Part shown: in pieces, positions 1-9,366 of the stretch | Numbering within the stretch: position 1 is the stretch's first letter | Layout: every line of letters starts with the position of its first letter | The notes under the pieces: generated by a model | Told to the model about the DNA's origin: nothing | The model's input: only the letters and a program-made list of their open reading frames with translations | Database searches by the model: none | Made by a program: the position numbers and the translations under genes | From: Streptomyces antibioticus | GTDB taxonomy: Bacteria > Actinomycetota > Actinomycetes > Streptomycetales > Streptomycetaceae | Direction of reading: 5' to 3' | Assembly: GCF_002019855.1 (NCBI RefSeq) | Contig: NZ_CM007717.1 | Location: 4,302,657 to 4,366,656, forward strand | Length of the DNA: 64,000 nucleotides

Positions 1-1380
1 CAGCCCGCCCCCGTCCCGGCCCAGGGCCAGCCCCTGCCCGCCGAGGCACCGTCCGCGGCGACCCCCGCTCCCAAGCCCCCCACCTCCACCCCCAGCACCG
101 GCACCCCCCTCCCTCCCGAGGCCGTCGCCGCGCCCCGGGTGGCCCAGCCGCTGCCCGCCGCCGCGCCGATGGACCCCAACTCCACGCAGGGCCGTGCCAT
201 AAGCGTGCGCACGCTGGGGCAGGGTGTCCCCTTCACCCGGCAGGCCGCGCAGGTGCAGCAGGCACAGCCGCAGGCCCAGGCCACCACGACTCCCGCCCCG
301 CACTCCCCTTCCGGTTCCGGGCGCCGCCGCAAGCTGGGCACGCCCCCGGACCCGACCGCCACCGCCGCACCCCGCCAGGAACAGCCCTCGGCCCAGGCGC
401 ATCCCCAGACCGCCCGCCCCCACCCCTCGGCCGAGCAGCCCGTCGCCGTTCCGCCGCAGGCCCCGCTCCCGCCGCAGCCGTCCCTCGCCGGGCAGGCGCG
501 GCTGGTGCCGGGCGGCCCCGCCACGGAGGGCGCCGGACGGTCGTACGCCATAGGCGCCCCGGACGAGAACGCGGCCGAGGGCCCGGAGCCGCTGGACGGT
601 CCCGGCGGGGCCGTCGAGGTGGCGGATCCGCCGCGCCCGGTGCCGATGGACGACGAGCTGCCGCCCGAGCCGCTGGACAACCCGCGCCGGCTGCTGGTGT
701 GGCCGGCGCCGGACGTCCCCACCCAGCAGGCGCTCAGCGACCGCGGCTACCGTCCCGTCATCGTGCACTCGCGCGAGGAGGTGGACGCGCAGATCGCCGC
801 GTTCCCGGCGGCGCTGTTCGTGGACCCGCTGACCGGGCCGATCACCCGGACCGCGCTCCAGTCGCTGCGGCAGGCGGCGGTGGCCGCCGAGGTGCCGGTG
901 ATGGTGACGGCCGGGCTCGGACAGGCGACGCGCGAGGCGGCGTACGGCGCCGATCCCGCCGTTCTGCTGAAGGCGCTGGCGCCCCGGGACAGTGAGCAGC
1001 ACCCGCCGCGGGTGCTGCTGGTCGAGGAGCACGCGGAGATCGCGCTCGCGCTGACCTCGACGCTGGAGCGGCGCGGGATGCAGGTGGCGCGGGCCGCGAG
1101 CGACGCGGACGCGGTGGCGCTGGCCGGGCAGTTGCGGCCGAACCTCGTGGTGATGGACCTGATGCAGGTGCACCGCGGACAGGCCGGGATCCTGGACTGG
1201 CTGCGCGCGAACGGGCAGCTCAACCGCACCCCGCTGGTCGTCTACACGGCGGCCGTGGACCCGGCGGACCTGCCCCGGCTGGCGTCGGGCGAGACGGTCC
1301 TCTTCCTGGCCGAGCGCTCCACCAGCGCCGAGGTGCAGAGCCGGATCGTGGACCTGCTGTCCCGGATCAGCACCAACTAG
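1..1380 (+). CDS. C-terminal part of a receiver-domain (response-regulator-like) protein, 5' truncated by window
   Basis: The reading frame is open from the first base of the window, so the N-terminus lies outside. The first ~225 visible codons are a Pro/Ala/Gln-rich low-complexity linker. The last ~120 residues look like a CheY-type receiver: a beta strand RVLLVEEH, then NLVVMDLMQV where the phospho-acceptor Asp is expected, and a final helix. A weaker copy of the same fold seems to precede it, from about LLVWPAPDVP. Such domains occur at the C-terminus of hybrid sensor kinases, which would explain the long linker, but no kinase domain is visible here. Ends just before a convergent TetR gene. 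Whether the receiver is functional is uncertain, because the acidic pair after the first strand is E-E rather than D-D. Confidence 0.6.
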   Translation, partial: QPAPVPAQGQPLPAEAPSAATPAPKPPTSTPSTGTPLPPEAVAAPRVAQPLPAAAPMDPNSTQGRAISVRTLGQGVPFTRQAAQVQQAQPQAQATTTPAPHSPSGSGRRRKLGTPPDPTATAAPRQEQPSAQAHPQTARPHPSAEQPVAVPPQAPLPPQPSLAGQARLVPGGPATEGAGRSYAIGAPDENAAEGPEPLDGPGGAVEVADPPRPVPMDDELPPEPLDNPRRLLVWPAPDVPTQQALSDRGYRPVIVHSREEVDAQIAAFPAALFVDPLTGPITRTALQSLRQAAVAAEVPVMVTAGLGQATREAAYGADPAVLLKALAPRDSEQHPPRVLLVEEHAEIALALTSTLERRGMQVARAASDADAVALAGQLRPNLVVMDLMQVHRGQAGILDWLRANGQLNRTPLVVYTAAVDPADLPRLASGETVLFLAERSTSAEVQSRIVDLLSRISTN

Positions 1381-1404
1381 ACCTGACCTGCCCCGCCTAC
1401 TCCC

Positions 1405-1986
1405 CTAGGTCCCGACCAGCCGCCGTGCCGCCTCCTTGACCGAGGCGCGCAGGCGGGCGCGGTCGGACTCCGTCTCGCCGGTCAGGATGCGGCTCATCTG
1501 GGGGACGACGGTGGCCCAGTTGGCCAGTGCGATCAGCAGGAAGAACAGGTCGGGGGCGGGGATGGCGTCGGAGATCACGCCCCGCTCCTGGGCGTCGCGG
1601 ACGGCGGCAACCTTGACGGCGTAGTGGTCCTGGCGCTCCGGCTCGTCGGGGAGTTCGGCGCTGCCGTACTCGATGCCCTCCCAGTAGAGGAGGCGCAGCA
1701 GTTCGGGGTGGGCGGCGTGATAGTCCATGAGCCGGTCGAGCCAGCCCTCGACGTCGTCCGGGTCGACGGGGACGGCGGCGGCGAGATCCACCATGCAGCG
1801 GCCGACGACCTGCGAGAAGAGCTGCGCCTTGTTGCCGTAGTAGGCGTAGATGAGCTGCTTGTTCGCCCGGGCGGCGGCCGCGATGCGGTCGACGCGGGCG
1901 CCGGCGACGCCGTACCGCGCGAACTCGGCGACCGCGGCGTCGAAGATCCGCGCCCGGGTCGCGTCGGGGTCCCTGGTGGCTGCCAT
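1405..1986 (-). CDS. TetR-family repressor, likely of the divergent MFS exporter
   Basis: 193 residues. The N-terminal helix-turn-helix (about residues 10-56) contains the TetR pattern ARIFDAAVAEFARYG followed by NKQLIYAYYGNKAQLF. The C-terminal helical ligand domain is of ordinary length. It is transcribed away from the MFS gene and the 138-bp spacer holds two near-identical inverted operators (2008-2025 and 2075-2092). From memory, the S. coelicolor pair SCO4008/SCO4007 is a TetR multidrug-sensing repressor with its MFS target in this arrangement, so orthology is likely but not proven. Probable role: autorepression and repression of the exporter, relieved by cationic hydrophobic ligands. 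Confidence 0.85.
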   Translation of the reverse strand: MAATRDPDATRARIFDAAVAEFARYGVAGARVDRIAAAARANKQLIYAYYGNKAQLFSQVVGRCMVDLAAAVPVDPDDVEGWLDRLMDYHAAHPELLRLLYWEGIEYGSAELPDEPERQDHYAVKVAAVRDAQERGVISDAIPAPDLFFLLIALANWATVVPQMSRILTGETESDRARLRASVKEAARRLVGT

Positions 1987-2007
1987 GACTCCATCGTAGC
2001 CACGCTT

Positions 2008-2025
2008 GTAACCAGTCAGTTGGAA
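2008..2025. promoter_or_regulatory. TetR operator copy 1 (tetR-proximal)
   Basis: GTAACCAGTCAGTTGGAA. Its reverse complement matches the second site (2075-2092) at 16 of 18 positions. It lies 22 bp upstream of the repressor start codon, in a position to autoregulate it. Confidence 0.7.
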
Positions 2026-2074
2026 ATCGGGAATGCGGCGGCGCCCCCGGCGGTTGCACCCGCTGTTCCGACTC

Positions 2075-2092
2075 TTCCAACTGTTTGGTTAC
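2075..2092. promoter_or_regulatory. TetR operator copy 2 (MFS-proximal)
   Basis: TTCCAACTGTTTGGTTAC, the inverted counterpart of the site at 2008-2025. It lies 33 bp upstream of the MFS start codon. The outer AAC...GTT arms are symmetric, as expected for a TetR dimer. Confidence 0.7.
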
Positions 2093-2124
2093 CTGCTGTC
2101 GCCGGCTCCGAGGAGCACCTTTCC

Positions 2125-3315
2125 ATGCAGACCCTGTCCCCCACCGCCGAGCGGCTCCCCACCCGGGCCCGGCGGCCGGATCTCCTGCTCGTCCTCATCG
2201 CCCTGTGCACCGCGGTCACGGCCGCCAACATCTATGTCGCGGCCCCGCTGCTCCCGCTCATCGCCCACGACTTCGGCTCCGCGCCCTCGGCCGTGGCCTG
2301 GATCGCCTCGGTCGCCCAGTTCGGCTACGCGGCCGGGCTGCTGTTCTTCGCCCCGCTCGGCGACCGCGTGAACCGGCGCCGGCTGGTCGCCGTGCTCTCG
2401 CTGGTCACCTCGGCCGCGCTGGTCGCGGGCGCCGCGGCGGCCGGCACCACCGCGCTCGCGGCCGCCGTGCTCGTCGCCTCCGCCGCGACCGTCGTCCCGC
2501 AGCTCCTGGTTCCGCTGGTCGCCGAACGCGCCCCGGCGCACCACCGGGCACGCCATGTCGCCGCCGTCATCGCCGGGCTGTTCACCGGCATCGTCGCCGC
2601 CCGGGTGCTCGGCGGTCTCGCCGGGCAGGCGTTCGGCTGGCGGGCGGTGTTCGTGGGCGCGGCCGTGCTCACGACCCTGCTCGGCCTGCTGACGGCGGCC
2701 GCGCTCCCGGCCGAGGCCCGGCGCCCTCGCGACGGCGGGCTCTTCACCGGTCTGCGCACCATGCCGGGACTGGTGCGCCGCTCCCCCGGCCTGTGGCGGG
2801 CCTGCGTGCGGCAGGCGGGGATGTACGGCGCCTGGAGCGCGCTGTGGACCTCGCTGGCCCTGCTGCTGACGGGCGAGGCGTACGGCATGTCCACCGCGAC
2901 CGCCGGGCTGTTCGGCCTCTTCGGGCTGGCGGCGAGCGTGGTGGCGCCGCTGGCGGGCGGGCTGGTCGACCGGTTCGGCGCGGCGAAGGTGGTCCGCGGG
3001 GCGTACGCGCTGGCCGCCGTGTCGGTGCCGTTGTTCTGGCTGGGCGGTCAGGTGGTCGGGGCGCTCGTGGTGGCCGCCGTCGCGATCCACGCGGCGCTGG
3101 TCGCCTCCCATGTCGCCAACCAGACCCTGGCCCTGACCACCACCTCCGCACCGGCCACCGCCAACAGCGCGTACGTCGTGGCGGGCTTCGCGGGCGGCGC
3201 CACCGCCTCGGCCCTGGCGGGCCTCGCCTACACCCACATCGGCTGGGGCGGGGTCGTCGCGGTGGCGGGCGCGTGGCTGCTGCTGGGCTGGACGACCACG
3301 GCCGTACGACGGTGA
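2125..3315 (+). CDS. MFS drug exporter
   Basis: 396 residues with about 12 hydrophobic segments, the usual size for a 12-TM major facilitator. The loop after TM2 carries the motif-A-like GDRVNRRR. The first segment begins about residue 18 (LLLVLIALCTAV). The start is the ATG preceded by GAGGAG at a good distance; the frame is open further upstream, but those codons overlap the TetR gene and the operators. Expected to use proton motive force to expel small molecules at the cytoplasmic membrane. The substrate cannot be read from the sequence; neighbourhood with a TetR repressor suggests a toxic or dye-like compound. Confidence 0.85.
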   Translation: MQTLSPTAERLPTRARRPDLLLVLIALCTAVTAANIYVAAPLLPLIAHDFGSAPSAVAWIASVAQFGYAAGLLFFAPLGDRVNRRRLVAVLSLVTSAALVAGAAAAGTTALAAAVLVASAATVVPQLLVPLVAERAPAHHRARHVAAVIAGLFTGIVAARVLGGLAGQAFGWRAVFVGAAVLTTLLGLLTAAALPAEARRPRDGGLFTGLRTMPGLVRRSPGLWRACVRQAGMYGAWSALWTSLALLLTGEAYGMSTATAGLFGLFGLAASVVAPLAGGLVDRFGAAKVVRGAYALAAVSVPLFWLGGQVVGALVVAAVAIHAALVASHVANQTLALTTTSAPATANSAYVVAGFAGGATASALAGLAYTHIGWGGVVAVAGAWLLLGWTTTAVRR

Positions 3316-3403
3316 CGACGGCGTCGTACGGCGGTGACCGCCTTCCCCCGCCGAGGGCCGTGGCGTCGTACGGCAGTAGCCGCCTTCCGTCACCGGGGCC
3401 GTA

Positions 3404-3438
3404 CGCCGGGCAGGTGCCGCGAGGTGACCTGCCCGGCG
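3404..3438. terminator. bidirectional terminator between MFS and acyl-CoA synthetase genes
   Basis: A 12-bp perfect stem (3404-3415 with 3427-3438, arm CGCCGGGCAGGT) and an 11-nt loop between two convergent genes. Confidence 0.6.
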
Positions 3439-3460
3439 CGCTTGTGCGGGCCCTCGGGCC

Positions 3461-5116
<1,656 letters not shown>

Positions 5117-5177
5117 GGCGTCCTCCCAGGGCGGCGACATTGCCTACGCGGTGGTAACGGTTGCGCTGATTCTGCGC

Positions 5178-5195
5178 ACATACCGCGCGGTATGT
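5178..5195. promoter_or_regulatory. perfect 18-bp palindrome, operator candidate for the acyl-CoA synthetase gene
   Basis: ACATACCGCGCGGTATGT is its own reverse complement. It lies in the leader/promoter zone of the minus-strand acyl-CoA synthetase gene, 61 bp from the proposed start. The arm ATACCG with a short centre is typical of TetR-type operators, but no adjacent TetR gene is present. Confidence 0.6.
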
Positions 5196-5255
5196 CACTA
5201 GGTGGCGATGATCGATCAAGTCACAGAGCCGCCCGGGGCATCACATCAGACCGGC

Positions 5256-5807
5256 TCACCGGCGGACAAGCCCCAGCTCAGAGTCCTCGCGGAGCTTGCC
5301 GAGGGCTCGCGAGACGGCCGACTTCACGGTGCCGACGGAGACGCCGAGCACCTCGGCCGTCTGGGCCTCACTGAGATCCTCGTAGTACCTGAGGACGACC
5401 ATCGCCCGCTGCCGGGCGGGCAGCTTCATGATCGCCCGCCACATCGCGTCGCGCAGCGCCTGCCGCTCAGCCGGGTCGTCGGCGCCGGCCTGCGGCTCGG
5501 GCTCCGGCGGCTCGTCGCAGACGAACTCGTCGACCTTGCGCTTGCGCCACTGCGAGGTGCGGGTGTTCACCAGCGCGCGGCGGACGTAGCCGTCCAGCGC
5601 CCGGTGGTCCTCGATCCGCTCCCACGCCACGTACGTCTTGGTGAGGGCGGTCTGGAGCAGGTCCTCCGCGTCGCTCGGGTTCGCGGTCAGCGACCGGGCG
5701 GTGCGCAGCAGCACCGGCTGGCGGGCTCTCACGTACGACGTGAACGACGGGTACGAGGAGGGCCGCGTCCTGCCGTTCGAAGCGCTGGTGCAGACGGGTG
5801 TGGTCAT
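5256..5807 (-). CDS. ECF RNA polymerase sigma factor (SigE/sigma-70 small family)
   Basis: 183 residues. Region 2 spans about residues 28-95, with SDAEDLLQTALTKTYVAWERI and the -10-binding DGYVRRALVNTRTSQWRK. Region 4 is at the C-terminus: LPARQRAMVVLRYYEDLSEAQTAEVLGVSVGTVKSAVSRAL. Region 3 is absent, as in ECF factors. It directs core polymerase to a specific promoter set. No anti-sigma gene is adjacent; the neighbours are an acyl-CoA synthetase and a thiolase-like gene. Recruiting promoters cannot be predicted from this window. Confidence 0.88.
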   Translation of the reverse strand: MTTPVCTSASNGRTRPSSYPSFTSYVRARQPVLLRTARSLTANPSDAEDLLQTALTKTYVAWERIEDHRALDGYVRRALVNTRTSQWRKRKVDEFVCDEPPEPEPQAGADDPAERQALRDAMWRAIMKLPARQRAMVVLRYYEDLSEAQTAEVLGVSVGTVKSAVSRALGKLREDSELGLVRR

Positions 5808-5931
5808 GGCTCCACGCTAGGAGCGCACCCGGGGGCGGCGGATCGCCCGCAGGTGCCGAAGCCGCGTCCGCCTCAGGTTGTAGGGGTGACGCCGACGCCA
5901 CCTCCTGAAGGTGGACGAGGGGGCACGACGG

Positions 5932-5961
5932 CCTCGGGGTCGACCCCGAGAGACCCCGAGG
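5932..5961 (-). terminator. terminator of the thiolase/MaoC cassette
   Basis: CCTCGGGGTC pairs with GACCCCGAGG (10-bp perfect stem, 10-nt loop), 8 bp past the stop codon of the minus-strand thiolase-like gene. Confidence 0.55.
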
Positions 5962-5968
5962 GTCGGGT

Positions 5969-7138
5969 TCACCCGTCCGCAGTCAGCACCAGTCCCGAGG
6001 TCGGTACGCCCGTGCCCGCCGTCACCAGGGCGCGGGCGGCACCCGTCACCCGGTTCACGGACGTGCCGCGCAGTTGTCGTACGGCCTCGGCGATGCCGTT
6101 CATGCCGTGCAGATACGCCTCGCCGAGCTGGCCGCCGTGGGTGTTCAGCGGCAGCCGGTCCGCCGCGACGAAGGCGGCCGCCTCGCCCGGCGCGCAGAAG
6201 CCGAACTCCTCCAACTGCATCAGCACGAAGGGTGAGAAGTGGTCGTACAGGATCCCCACGTCGATGTCGGCGGGCGCGAGCCCCGAGGTCCGCCAGAGCT
6301 GCCGGGCCACCACGCCCATCTCCGGCAGGCCGGTCAGGTCGTCGCGGTAGAAGCCGGTCATCTGCTCCTGGGCGCGGCCCGCGCCCTGCGCGGCGGCGGC
6401 GATCACCGCGGGCGGGTTCGGCAGGTCGCGGGCCCGCTCCACCGAGGTGACCACCAGCGCCTGGCCGCCGTCCGTCTCCTGGCAGCAGTCCAGCAGCCGC
6501 AGCGGCTCGGCGATCCAGCGGGACGCGGCGTGCTCGGCGAGGGTGATCGGACGGCCGTGGAAGTAGGCCGCCGGGTTCGTCGCCGCGTGCCGCCGGGCGG
6601 TGACGGCCACCGGCCCGAACGCTTCCTCGGGGCTCATCCCGTAGGTGTACAGGTAGCGCTGGGCGGCCATCGCCACCCAGGAGGCCGGGGTGAGCAGCCC
6701 GTAGGGGAGGGACCAGCCGAGCGCGACGCCCTCGGCGGTGGGTTCGCGGCGGGTGACCCCGGAGCCGAAACGGCGGCCGGAACGCTCGTTGAAGGCGCGG
6801 TAGCAGACCACCACCTCCGCCACACCCGCGGCGACCGCTAGCGCCGCCTGCTGGACGGTCGCGCAGGCCGCGCCGCCGCCGTAGTGCACCCGCGAGAAGA
6901 AGGACAGCTCGCCCATCCCGCACGCCTGCGCGACGGTGATCTCCGGGCTGGTGTCCATCGTGAACGTCACCAGCCCGTCCACGTCGGCGGCGGTGAGCCC
7001 GGCGTCGTCGAGCGCCGCCCGCACCGCCTCCGCCGCCAGCCGCAGCTCACTGCGCCCCGAGTCCTTGGAGAACTCGGTCGCGCCGATCCCGACGACGGCG
7101 GCCCGGCCCCCGAGCGAGTCCCGCGCCCGGACGCTCAC
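5969..7138 (-). CDS. thiolase-like lipid-transfer protein (Ltp2-type aldolase candidate)
   Basis: 389 residues of the thiolase superfamily (SCP-x/lipid-transfer branch): N-terminal AAVVGIGATEFSKDSGRSE, central HYGGGAACATVQQAALAVAAG where thiolases carry the nucleophile region, C-terminal NTHGGQLGEAYLHGMNGIAEA. GTG start; its GTGA overlaps the end of the MaoC gene, so the two are translationally coupled. In mycobacteria Ltp2 is the retro-aldolase that pairs with ChsH2's DUF35 domain and releases propionyl-CoA from a steroid side chain. The same three-part layout here suggests an analogous hydratase-aldolase complex. The actual substrate is unknown, and ordinary steroid ring-degradation genes are not seen nearby. 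Confidence 0.8.
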   Translation of the reverse strand: MSVRARDSLGGRAAVVGIGATEFSKDSGRSELRLAAEAVRAALDDAGLTAADVDGLVTFTMDTSPEITVAQACGMGELSFFSRVHYGGGAACATVQQAALAVAAGVAEVVVCYRAFNERSGRRFGSGVTRREPTAEGVALGWSLPYGLLTPASWVAMAAQRYLYTYGMSPEEAFGPVAVTARRHAATNPAAYFHGRPITLAEHAASRWIAEPLRLLDCCQETDGGQALVVTSVERARDLPNPPAVIAAAAQGAGRAQEQMTGFYRDDLTGLPEMGVVARQLWRTSGLAPADIDVGILYDHFSPFVLMQLEEFGFCAPGEAAAFVAADRLPLNTHGGQLGEAYLHGMNGIAEAVRQLRGTSVNRVTGAARALVTAGTGVPTSGLVLTADG

Positions 7139-7542
7139 CGGGGGCCCGCCTCGGGCGTCCGCGCCGGGAGGGTCAGGGTCACCGTGCCGCTGACGTGCCG
7201 CCCGATGCCGTTGTCACCGGTCACCCGGACCACGGCCGTCTCCCCGTCGAACGCCTCGACGCTGCCCCTCAACACCATCGTGTCCCCGGGATAGTTGGGG
7301 GCACCGAGCCGGATGGCGACCTTGCGGAGCACCGCCGTGGGGCCGACGTGATCGGTGACATAGCGCCCGACGAGGCCGTTGGTGGTGAGGATGTTCATGA
7401 AGACGTCCGGCGAGCCCTTGCGCCGGGCCGCCTCCGGGTCGTGGTGCACGTCCTGGTGGTCACGGGAGGCGATCGCACCCGCCACGATCAGCGTCCGGGT
7501 GATCTCGATCTCCAGCGGCGGCAGCGCGTCCCCGGCCCTCAT
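7135..7542 (-). CDS. MaoC-like hydratase subunit (ChsH1-like)
   Basis: 135 residues starting at an ATG that overlaps the previous stop as ATGA (MRAGDALPPLEIEIT). Hot-dog hydratase features: the segment SRDHQDVHHDPEAARRKGSPDVFMN carries the D-x(4)-H hydratase motif of R-specific enoyl hydratases, and a second conserved region is GDTMVLRGSV. The short, single-domain form matches ChsH1, which dimerises with the MaoC half of a ChsH2-like protein. Likely adds water to an unsaturated acyl-CoA, giving the beta-hydroxy acyl-CoA for the adjacent aldolase. Confidence 0.8.
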   Translation of the reverse strand: MRAGDALPPLEIEITRTLIVAGAIASRDHQDVHHDPEAARRKGSPDVFMNILTTNGLVGRYVTDHVGPTAVLRKVAIRLGAPNYPGDTMVLRGSVEAFDGETAVVRVTGDNGIGRHVSGTVTLTLPARTPEAGPR

Positions 7543-8465
7543 CCCGCCACCGCCCGGAACACCGGAAGCGTCAACTCGTCGTCGTAGCGCCGGAATTCCA
7601 GCCGTACCGGCATCCCGATCCGCACCTTGTCGTACGGCACCCCGATCACGTTGCTCACCATCCGTACCCCTTCGGCGAGTTGGACGAGCCCGATCGCGTA
7701 CGGCGGATCGAAGGCCGGGAACGGCGGGTGGTGCATGACGACGTACGAGAACACGGTCCCCTCGCCGCACGCCTCGACGGTGTCCCAGCCGGAGCCTCCG
7801 CACCCGGCGCACCCCGGCAGCCACGGAAACCGCAACTCGGCACAGTCGGCACAGCGCTGGAGGAGTAGTCGGTGCGCCCGGACGCCTTCCCAGAAACCGG
7901 CGTTGTCCCGATTGACGACGGGGCGGGGGCGGCGGCGCTCGGGCGGCCGGTCCCGGTCCGCCTCGGGCGGTCGGCGGGCGGCCGGGGCGTACTTGAGGAC
8001 GCGGAAGCGGTGCGTGCCGACCAGGGCGGGTCCGACCCTGACGTCCGTACGGGTCGTGACAAAGTACCCGGTGCCCAGCCGGGTCGTCTTGCGCGGCGAG
8101 ACGGACTCGATCACGGAGTCGTAGGTGACCTCGTCGCCCGGCCGCAGCGGGCGCAGATACTCCTGCTCGCAGTCGGTGGCGACGATAGAGGTGCACCCCG
8201 CCTCCTCCAGGAGGGCGAGCAGCTCCTCGTAGGGGCGGGCCCGGCCGGTGTGGGGGCTCAGACCGGCCATGATCCACGCCTGGAGCATGGTGGGCGGGGC
8301 GATCGCGTCGGGGCCGGTGTAGGCGGGGTTGGTGTCCCCCATGACCTCGCACCAGTGCCTGATCATGGGCGCGTTGACGGGGTCGCGTCCGGCGCCGGCG
8401 ACGGTGGAGGGCCGCCCCTCGTACTCCTTCAGCCGCGCGTAGAGATCGTCGCCGTCGTCACCCAT
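7539..8465 (-). CDS. bifunctional MaoC-DUF35 protein (ChsH2-like)
   Basis: 308 residues. The N-terminal half (about 1-155) is a FAS1/MaoC-type hydratase-like domain (MIRHWCEVMGDTNPAY, APPTMLQAWIMAG). The C-terminal half (about 180-305) is a DUF35 OB-fold with a rubredoxin-like zinc ribbon, CADC...CAGC, then the beta barrel FSYVVMHHPPFPAFDPPYAIG. This domain order is that of mycobacterial ChsH2, whose DUF35 half docks the Ltp2 aldolase. Start: ATG at 8465 is eight bases after AAGG; a GTG two codons earlier is also possible. First gene of a three-cistron overlapping operon controlled from a palindrome at 8498-8514. Confidence 0.82.
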   Translation of the reverse strand: MGDDGDDLYARLKEYEGRPSTVAGAGRDPVNAPMIRHWCEVMGDTNPAYTGPDAIAPPTMLQAWIMAGLSPHTGRARPYEELLALLEEAGCTSIVATDCEQEYLRPLRPGDEVTYDSVIESVSPRKTTRLGTGYFVTTRTDVRVGPALVGTHRFRVLKYAPAARRPPEADRDRPPERRRPRPVVNRDNAGFWEGVRAHRLLLQRCADCAELRFPWLPGCAGCGGSGWDTVEACGEGTVFSYVVMHHPPFPAFDPPYAIGLVQLAEGVRMVSNVIGVPYDKVRIGMPVRLEFRRYDDELTLPVFRAVAG

Positions 8466-8497
8466 GAGCACGCCCTTCTCCCCGGACCGCCATGGTT

Positions 8498-8514
8498 TCT
8501 GACTGTCCGTCAGA
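8498..8514. promoter_or_regulatory. operator candidate upstream of the MaoC-DUF35 operon
   Basis: TCTGAC-TGTCC-GTCAGA, a 6-bp inverted repeat with a 5-bp centre, 33 bp upstream of the operon start. It fits a TetR-type binding site overlapping a promoter. The cognate regulator is not identified in the window. Confidence 0.55.
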
Positions 8515-8604
8515 TGACTGGGCCTGTCAAGGTCACGCGGACGGAGGGGAGTTCAAGGCGGCGCACAGCGGACAGAGGGGCGTTCGAGGCAGCGCGCATA
8601 CGAC

Positions 8605-8634
8605 CGCGCGGCGGCGCCGAAGCACCGCCGCGCG
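8605..8634 (-). terminator. hairpin downstream of the small secreted protein gene
   Basis: CGCGCGGCGG pairs with CCGCCGCGCG (10-bp perfect stem, 10-nt loop), 66 bp past the stop of the minus-strand gene. No U-tract, so termination is a guess. Confidence 0.35.
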
Positions 8635-8700
8635 ATTCGCTCCCCTCCCCCTCCCCCTCACCCCTCCCCGGATCCCCCTCCCGGCCCGATGCGGTTCAGG

Positions 8701-9015
8701 TCACCACCACAACGGCCCGAAGGCGAGCGCCACCCCGGTATTGCCCTGATTGACCGCCGTGGGCGCCGCGCCGTTGACCTGCGCGGTGTTGCTCTGGTTC
8801 GAGGCGCCGCCGCCGACGGCGTTCTGCGCCGTGGTGGACGAGTTGCCGCTGTTGTCGCGCCCGACACCGCTGCCGACGACGCTCGTGACACCCGCGTTCG
8901 ATCCGCTGTCCGCGAATCCGCCGTTGTCCGCGACCGCGACACCGCTGAAGAGCGCGGCGGTGAGCGGCAGGGCGGAGACGGCGGCGACGATGCGGGCGGT
9001 ACGGATGCTTGCCAT
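8701..9015 (-). CDS. small secreted Asn/Gly/Ser-rich protein of unknown function
   Basis: 104 residues. The ATG is preceded by a perfect GGAGGAA ribosome site. Residues 1-30 form a signal peptide (ASIRTARIVAAVSALPL followed by a hydrophobic stretch) ending in AVA before DNGGF. The mature part is rich in Asn, Gly, Ser and Ala and has no Cys or charged clusters. It repeats short N-x-G/S motifs (SGNSSTTAQNAVGGGASNQ) and ends in FGPLWW. The composition recalls surface-active or amyloid-like exported proteins, but it has no chaplin domain. Function unknown. Confidence 0.75.
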   Translation of the reverse strand: MASIRTARIVAAVSALPLTAALFSGVAVADNGGFADSGSNAGVTSVVGSGVGRDNSGNSSTTAQNAVGGGASNQSNTAQVNGAAPTAVNQGNTGVALAFGPLWW

Positions 9016-9050
9016 GTCAGTTCCTCCAGAACCATGCACTTCGGAGCTTG

Positions 9051-9110
9051 CAATACGGCTGGTGCGACGACGACTTGCGCAACTACGGCTTACGCGGCTG
9101 CGACTTGTGC
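9051..9110. repeat. four degenerate 15-bp tandem units upstream of the secreted protein gene
   Basis: Units begin at 9051, 9066, 9081 and 9096. On the minus strand each reads roughly GC-R-Y-AAG-Y-CG followed by a variable end. They lie 36 bp upstream of the start codon of the minus-strand gene at 8701-9015. The rest of the 9016-9366 gap shows no gene. Confidence 0.5.
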
Positions 9111-9366
9111 GGCGTCGCGAGACCAGAGTTGCCCACCGAATCCCCGGCGAACCGTCCCGGATGTCATGATTCGCACGCAAGCGTGATGACATGTCGATAA
9201 ACCCCCAGCACGACATTTATCACCCAAGACCGCCCAAGACCGCCCTGGATCACCCGACGGACAGCACCTCGGACACCGTCCGCCCCAGGCGCCCCTTGGG
9301 GAGAAGCGTTCCGCCGTACCCTCGGACCCTCTTCCCTTCTTCGAACACCAGTACGACAATAGAGCC

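Noticed and set aside
3320..3388. Imperfect 27-bp direct repeat (3320-3346 and 3362-3388)
   Set aside because: Convergent intergenic GC-rich sequence with no sign of a regulatory role; the nearby hairpin explains termination.
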